The notes below the pieces were generated by a model. It was not told the origin of the DNA. It saw only the letters and a list, made by a program, of their open reading frames with translations, and did not search any database. Shown one piece after another: positions 58,835 through 64,000 of a DNA stretch of 64,000 nt. Source of the DNA: Diphasiastrum complanatum (Eukaryota; Streptophyta; Lycopodiopsida; Lycopodiales; Lycopodiaceae); contig CM055098.1 in assembly GCA_029204225.1 (NCBI GenBank), positions 3,769,607-3,833,606 on the forward strand, in the 5' to 3' direction. A program made the position numbers and the translations under genes. How positions within the stretch are numbered: the first letter of the stretch is position 1; every line of letters starts with the position of its first letter.

Positions 58835-59924
58835 CCTGTGACAAGTGGAACTCTTGGTGGAAAACCAACACAAGGTAGTTGCTTGCAAACATCATCATAC
58901 CAAGGTTGATGAGGATGACGAGATTTCAGGCACTTGGGTCTTTTACGATGTTTCGATAGGAAGGCCATAGAGGCAGTAGTATGAAGAACTATGGTGAGGA
59001 ACGATGCTTGGGAGTGGAGTGGACTATGATAAGGAAAATCTCGGAGTAGAAAGAGAGAGCATCTTGGTAAAGGTTAAATGTATACTTAGGGGTGCGATCT
59101 GTAGGAGAGGGATTAAATGGGGAGTGATGAGGTACTAAGCCTAGATTAATGGAAAGAAAGGAATGGTCAGATAATGTAGTGGGAGAAACAACAAAGTCAG
59201 ATAGAAAGGTATAAGAGATGGAGACCCCATGAAATAATCCATGACACTATGCCCACTACTATGGGGGTGGCAAGTATAATCAGCAGATCTCGGCCAACAG
59301 GATAGGCCATTGAAAATGACAAGCTCATGGGCCTCACCTAGTAAAAGAAAGTGCTCACCATATGTAGAGACCGGGCCACCATCATCAGCAAATATCCTAT
59401 CAATCCCCATATCCATACTATCCATGGCATGTGTCCTCAAGGGATCATCAGTGATCGTATGAAACTCTGTCTGTCTAGAAGAGGTCCTGGCGTTGAAGTC
59501 ACCCGCCAGAAGTATATAACCACGCTCTGCATAAAGAAGAATATTTGGTGAGATATCAGCATAAGGGGGGCCCGTACTATCAGCGAAAGTCGAAGACTCT
59601 GGTGGAAAATAGCAAACTGCCAGATACAAATCCCTATCACGTCCAATACTCTAGCCACGAAATCGAAGCCACATGTAGCATCCATGCTCATCCTGTCGAA
59701 CCAAATCAATGATAGGCTGTAATGAGTCCCTGTATAAGCATGCAACTCCACCAGAACCTCTGCCTCCTACAGATCTAGTCTCTGATCGGAAAGCCGAAAA
59801 CCATCTGAATCCATAGACCAATACGTAGATGATGTGGGTGATGTGGATGGGGTCTCGGGCTGCTCCTATGCCCGAGAGCCCCAACTTCCTAGGCACTAGA
59901 GGTAGATGAACCACGATCCAAGTA
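58835..59924 (-). pseudogene. LINE-G ORF2 endonuclease piece
   Basis: Minus strand, two main frames. The upstream part (59914-59651) has FRWFSAFRSETRSVGGRGSG and GVACLYRDSLQPIIDLVRQD. The downstream part (59629-59141) has YLAVCYFPPESSTFADSTGP, ILLAGDFNARTSSRQTEFHT and CHPHSSGHSVMDYFMGSPSL. The GDFN motif is intact. A shift near 59640 and others after 59230 break it. It ends at the copia LTR in the endonuclease-RT linker (HPHQPWYDDVCKQL-like, 58880-58940). Confidence 0.82.
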
Positions 59925-60129
59925 TCGAAGAAGAAGAAGAAGAAGAAAGAAAGAAAGCTTTATTAATGTCTTTTCCATGCCAACATATAAGACTAATGAA
60001 GTACATGTCAAGTGTGTGGTAACCATGGGAGCGTATAAAACGTCTCCAAAACTGTAATAAAGAGAACATCTAGTACAAACTAAAACGTGAGTGTGTCTGT
60101 GCATAGTAATCATATGTATCTATGTCAAG

Positions 60130-60823
60130 ATGTCAAGACTGTGCTGCTGCTGCTGTAAAAGGATGTATTGTGAGCCACAGGATGAGGGTAGAGCTTCCTG
60201 ACGTCGTCTGTGAGCATGAGCATGTGTAGTAGTACGTCTCTGCGTAGGATGTCTGGTGATCCTGATAGTAACGTGATGGTGGTAAGTACACTGTCTCTGA
60301 TCTCTATGAGCATGTGAGTGGCTATCATCCTCCTCGTCGTCATAATCCTCATCCTCAGGCACTTAATCACGCGATCTCCGCCTAGTAAAGAATGAAGTAA
60401 TCAATGGTTGTGAGGTAAAATGTTGGGGTGTCCCGTATAAATCTCTCCGTAGTATGAACATCTCGCGTACCATCAGAGCGACACATCGTGGGTCCTCATA
60501 GGCTATGAGAGAGCATAGAGTGGTAGGCATGTCTCGAAACAGGCAATGATATCGCCCTCTGATCTCATAGTATACAGGGCATCTCCTCAGACTCCACCTC
60601 ACCTAGAGAGCATAACTGGCAAATCTACTCCTCTCTAGGAATACCATGGAACCTCCCAGTTCCAATAGCTAGCTGATGAGAAGACACCCTGAGCTGTCCC
60701 AGTGTGAATCTGAGGCAATGTGATAGTCCCGAATCTAAGGAGCGTGGCATGACTGGGGTCCCTGATGCATCCAGCTCCAAGAAATGGGTCCGGTAGAAAG
60801 CTGGCTTAATGCCTAACTGGTTA
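60130..60823 (-). pseudogene. LINE-H ORF2 C-terminal piece
   Basis: Minus strand: knuckle region CQLCSLGEVESEE-like then a deletion, RCPVYYEIRGRYHCLFRDMP, TTLCSLIAYEDPRCVALMVR, EMFILRRDLYGTPQHFTSQP and LITSFFTRRRSRD, followed by a tail with MPEDEDYDDEEDD. It continues upstream to 60823, where the gypsy LTR begins. Confidence 0.78.
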
Positions 60824-61275
60824 TGCCAAAGTTACGAATGAAGCCACAATTGATCTAGAGCTAAGTTATGAAAGCATCACATAAGCAAGACTTAACCCTA
60901 GAAAGCAGGAAAGAGAGAGATTAAGGAGACTAAAGAGAGAGGTCAATATCATCAGCTGAGTAACAAATGACATAGACTCCCTACTTATAGCCTAGAGGAA
61001 GCCCTAAAAGGAAGCTTCCAGCAGCTAGGGCCCAACTGGGAGGGATAATAGTGCGCCCTCCAAGAAGGCCCCCACTCTCCACTAATATGTCCAAATGTCC
61101 CAATAATGAATAATAAGGCCCAAGGCCAACCATATAGGCTAAGTGTCAATAATGAATAAAAAAGGGCCCAAGGCCTGCTTATGCATAAAGTAAATGGACA
61201 TGGTGAATGTAATGAGCCGAGTCCATAACGCTCCCCGACACAAAAAAAAGACCCAACTGCCGAAAATAAACTGGA

Positions 61276-61563
61276 TCAAACAGCAGCAAGCCCTAGTGCA
61301 TCAACAATTAGAGCAGCATCTGATGTAGAGGAATCAACAAGTGCAACAAGAGCACGAGCCTGATCCGCAAGTGATGGTGTATGATAAAAGACATCAATAG
61401 GCTCCCATGTGGCCTCCTCAACAGGACAACCATCCCACTGGACCAAAAACTGAATCTGCCGGCAGCGTCGACTATGGTGAATGGTAGCTGGTAAGAAAGG
61501 GAACAACTCAGGATCAACATCGTGGCGATGAAGGACACATCTCGGCCGCGTCATCTGAAACAA
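61276..61563 (-). pseudogene. Gypsy-5 chromodomain end
   Basis: A 95-codon minus frame: LHRHDVDPELFPFLPATIHH, SRRCRQIQFLVQWDGCPVEE, then ATWEPIDVF and a nonconserved tail. 'IQFLVQWDG.PVEEATWEP' is a chromodomain with the aromatic positions W (KW/QW) and W (ATWE) present. It differs clearly from the Gypsy-1/2 chromodomains, so it is a third chromovirus lineage. The start codon of this frame is not the true one. Confidence 0.75.
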
Positions 61564-61587
61564 AGCAATATGGAACGACCAGGAATG

Positions 61588-61959
61588 TCAAGGAACTAGA
61601 AGAAGATCAAGCAACAACCAGGAATGCCAAGGTATCTGTAATGCCCAAGATAGTAGAGGATCAGCCCAAAAGATAGGGATATCATACCAAGGTTTCCAAA
61701 AAGCCCGAGAAGGTAGAACTGCATCAACAACGGGAAGCCAATAAGAAAGTTGGAAAAGAGATGGACACACATCATACACGTAATCATCAACCATATGTGC
61801 AAACTCAGTGATATAGGTGCCCCAAGAAAAGATAGCCGCATCGGAAGACCAGCACCAAGGAGTAGGAACATAAGCAGGATGACATGCACGTTGTAATAGC
61901 ATGGAAAGCAAGCGATATGCCAGGAAACATGGAGCATAAAGAGATCATCCTGACAAAGG
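61588..61959 (-). other. Unrecognised open sequence upstream of the Gypsy-5 chromodomain
   Basis: A 107-codon minus frame (61911-61588) with many Trp/Pro/Leu residues (WSSDAAIFSWGTYITEFAHM, WYDIPIFWADPLLSWALQIP). I recognise no domain; it does not look like the integrase C-terminal domain expected before a chromodomain. It could be captured host sequence or a cryptic part of the element. Confidence 0.3.
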
Positions 61960-62480
61960 ATATTAAAATCCCCTGTGAGGAGAATATGCCCTCGCTCTGA
62001 GAATCTGATAATATCTGGTGAGTGGTCTTGATATGGAGGTCCAATACCCTCAGCAAAAGACGAGGACTCTGGTGGAAAGTAACATGCTACAATAAAAAGA
62101 TCTTTATCCAAACCAATATCCTGACCCACGATGCGAGTCCATATGTAGCGGGCCTGCTCGTCATGGCGGATGAAGTCAATACTCGAATGGAGAGTCTCTC
62201 TATACAAGCAAGCGACTCCACTTGAACCTCGGCCGCTAGCAGATCTAGTCTCTCGTCGGAATACCGAGTCCCATCTATATCCAGGAAAAGAAGGAAGTCC
62301 TTGCTCCGGGCTCTCTTTTGTCTCCATGAAGAATAATATATCTCTACCTGTAATAAAATCAATAAGGCCCCTCGCCGTAAAAGATGAATGTATGCCAGCA
62401 CAATTCCACACTCCAATCCGAAGGTGGTGTGGATGGGGCCCCGAGGTGCTCCCAACCTTGGGCACCCCAAATCCCTAGCA
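61960..62480 (-). pseudogene. LINE-H ORF2 endonuclease N-terminal half
   Basis: Minus frame from 62465: LRIGVWNCAGIHSSFTARGL, IDFITGRDILFFMETKESPE (catalytic Glu in METKE), SVFRRETRSASGRGSSGVAC, DLFIVACYFPPESSSFAEGI, ending ILLTGDFN at the gypsy junction (61960). The first Asn (WNCAG) and GDFN of the AP-endonuclease site are kept; the SDH part is lost. The ATG at 62465 lies right after the end of ORF1, as in LINE-F. Confidence 0.87.
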
Positions 62481-63449
62481 TTGGGAGCTGCTAGGAGCGC
62501 TATCAAGAAAGCGCACTCGTCCATCTCGATAAATGACTCATTTGCCAGACTCACGGGCTGCCTGAAAGGCCTTACGCCTCTCCTCTACTTGGATATATGT
62601 GAGGTCGTCATCCATATAGATAGTGGTACCACGTAGCTTAGCTCTGCACCGCAAAGCATCTCGACGACTCTCTAGGGAAGTGAAACGGATAATGAGTGTG
62701 GCTGCATCTCTAGTGGTCCTCCATGCGGTATCTAACCCATCGGTCATGTGCCCGAGAGTGGTGTCGAGAAAGCGTTTGGCTTCAGCCAAGGCATCCTATG
62801 TGTCCGGGATCCCGCGAACTCTAATGTTGTGGGCTTTTTGGTCTCGAGTTTTCTCTCTCGAGATGGTGGCTGAGATAACCGAGGAGATGGGAGCGCTTGG
62901 TTTGTTGCCTTTTTTCAGAACTGATGCCCAAGAATGGGCCTCTTCTTGCTGCTTCTCAATCTTGGTTTCTAGCTCCCGTATCATATTGGTGCTGGATTCC
63001 GAAGTTGCAGCCTGCTTGATCCCGATGGATTGTTCGAGTGATGCAACTTTGGATTGCAACATGTTCTTCTCATTGATCAAAGAGGTAACCGTTCCTTTCA
63101 GCTGTGAGATTTCTTGTCGCAAAATCTTGAAATCTGCTTTGATTTGATCGATCTGCCAGGATAAAAAAAGTTCGGTGGATTTGGAGGGCGTATATGGGAT
63201 ACTTGCTGTAGATTGTGGTGCCGGGAGGGAAGAGGAGCTAGCAATGATCGGAGTGGGGAGGATGGGATCAGAGAACGGAAGAGGAACAGAATTGGGAGAG
63301 AGATTAGGGTGAGCAGAAATCAGTGGGATCGGCAGGCATGAGCGGGCAGGACTTGCTGCCACGCAGGCAGACTGCTCTGCATGCGTGGCAGCGAGGGTAG
63401 GAGGGGAGCGTGATGGCCAGCGGGCAGTAGTGGAGCAAGGAGGAGCCAT
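62481..63449 (-). pseudogene. LINE-H ORF1: coiled coil plus RRM-like protein
   Basis: Start ATG at about 63449 (MAPPCSTTARWPSRSPPTLA), a Pro/Ser-rich N-terminus, then a coiled coil (LRQEISQLKGTVTSLINEKN, MLQSKVASLEQSIGIKQ). The RRM-like domain follows (NIRVRGIPDT, stop, ALAEAKRFLDTTLGHMTD, ATLIIRFTSLESRRDALRCR, KLRGTTIYMDDDLTYIQVEE). The stop at 62796 is TAG where LINE-F has CAG. The frame is otherwise almost whole, making this the best ORF1 in the window. Confidence 0.85.
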
Positions 63450-63476
63450 AGCGAGAGAGAAGAGGCGCCCTAAGCC

Positions 63477-63480
<4 letters not shown>

Positions 63481-63524
<44 letters not shown>
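63481..63524. repeat. (GA)n tract at the 5' end of LINE-H
   Basis: 44 bases of GA (TC on the LINE sense strand) immediately upstream of the LINE-H leader. This marks insertion next to, or into, a TC microsatellite. Confidence 0.97.
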
Positions 63525-63527
<3 letters not shown>

Positions 63528-64000
63528 TCACACTAGGATACTCTAAACCTCACAATTTGTAATTAGCTTTCTAGTATGGAAAATACAAAGAGTCAGAGGC
63601 TTATAAAGGGGTGGAACTTGGAAACCCCAATGAGCTTGCTTCCCCTTATTGCCCATTTTTCCTGAAGCGTATATTAAGCTCCAAAAATGCTGAATTGACT
63701 TGGGCCCAGTAGTTTAAGGCTTGAAATAGCTTAAACACTTGGAACTTTATTGTGCTTCCATGGAACTAGGTTTATATTTATTTCGCATGGCAATGAAGGG
63801 CTTTAACCACCTGAGAACTTAGACAAGAATCTGCATAGGGCATCCTCCCCTAATCTGCAAGCATGTATGGAGTGTGCTTTAGCACTGTGAAATTTGAATG
63901 CTTAATTTACTATACTAATTTTCCTTTTTAAAATTTCAATTCAATCCACTTTTACCTGACTTTTTATTTGTATTTGGATACTTAGATCAAGGATCGAAGC
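63525..64000. other. Unassigned intron sequence at the right edge
   Basis: AT-rich, no open frame of note and no recognisable exon of the CHD-like gene. Confidence 0.4.

Larger units (their letters stand above)
48755..59924 (-). mobile_element. LINE-G: LINE interrupted by Gypsy-4 and a copia element
   Basis: Minus strand, in three pieces: endonuclease 59924-58835, RT thumb to linker 53334-52545, and C-terminus plus 3' UTR 49494-48755. Gypsy-4 sits between pieces two and three with the TSD GGTAG, which proves the pieces were once continuous. The copia element sits between pieces one and two, and about 600 bases of LINE (most RT motifs) are missing there. Its 5' end abuts the (TTC)n tail of LINE-H. 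Its 3' end stops at TGCCAAAAGGCAT without a TC tail. Confidence 0.88.
60824..61959 (-). mobile_element. Gypsy-5: 3' end of a chromodomain gypsy element inside LINE-H
   Basis: Minus strand. The LTR is proposed at 60824-61225 (TG...CA, 402 bp), preceded in sense by the polypurine-like GTGTCGGGGAGCGTTA. Upstream lies a chromodomain (61276-61563) and 400 bases of unrecognised sequence to the break at about 61959. The 5' LTR and most of pol are absent. Confidence 0.65.
59925..63524 (-). mobile_element. LINE-H: LINE with intact 5' end against (TC)n and a (TTC)n tail
   Basis: Minus strand. The 5' end lies directly at the TC tract 63481-63524, with ORF1 starting about 30 bases later. The 3' end (59957 onward) has AAAAGACATTAATAAAGC then a TTC-rich tail (59925-59956). 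A truncated gypsy (60824-61959) replaces the endonuclease end and most of RT. The copy therefore shows both the native 5' junction and the 3' junction of this family. Confidence 0.88.

Overview
The window is nuclear DNA of a land plant or a related streptophyte with a large, transposon-rich genome. The evidence is the plant-type Ty1/copia and chromodomain Ty3/gypsy elements primed by initiator tRNA-Met, the hAT transposases, LINEs with a C-terminal zinc-knuckle region, and a spliced host gene with GT/AG introns. I cannot name the species. A non-angiosperm with long introns (fern, lycophyte, gymnosperm) would fit, but that is inference.

Only one host gene is visible. Five exons on the + strand (2453-3177, 3328-3407, 38053-38149, 38253-38354, 38695-38892) join in a consistent reading phase. 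They encode about 400 residues of the post-helicase region of a CHD-type chromatin remodeller whose layout resembles animal CHD6-9. Exons 2 and 3 can be joined in phase only across a 34.6-kb interval (3408-38052), so most of the window looks like one giant intron. The remainder (38893-64000) is probably the next intron.

Left intron part: degenerate gypsy (about 4.8-5.8 kb) and hAT (5.9-7.0 kb) remnants; Gypsy-1 (7.7-11.17 kb); Gypsy-2 (11239-17617, both LTRs, TSD CCTAC); a decayed gag (18.5-19.2 kb); a head-to-tail stack of LINE pieces separated by (TC)n tracts (21.07-25.67 kb); Gypsy-3 (26.3-29.7 kb); a chimeric LINE on the + strand (29.7-34.4 kb); and a hAT element (34.5-36.3 kb).

Right part: a LINE 3' end (39.0 kb), a gypsy 3' end (41.7-43.0 kb), a hAT C-terminus (43.6-44.0 kb), then three LINEs in one orientation joined head to tail (H 63.48-59.93 kb, G 59.92-48.76 kb, F 48.75-44.13 kb). 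LINE G carries two later insertions: Gypsy-4 (49495-52544, TSD GGTAG), itself holding a 794-bp solo LTR, and a 5.5-kb copia element (53335-58834). LINE H carries a truncated gypsy (60824-61959).

The most interesting signal is the LINE family. Its copies end in AATAAAGC followed by a long (TC)n or (TTC)n tract instead of poly(A). Several copies begin directly against a (TC)n tract, so copies pile up in tandem. A short hairpin just before the tail is kept by compensating base changes. This suggests a microsatellite-targeted LINE whose RNA 3' structure is recognised by its reverse transcriptase.
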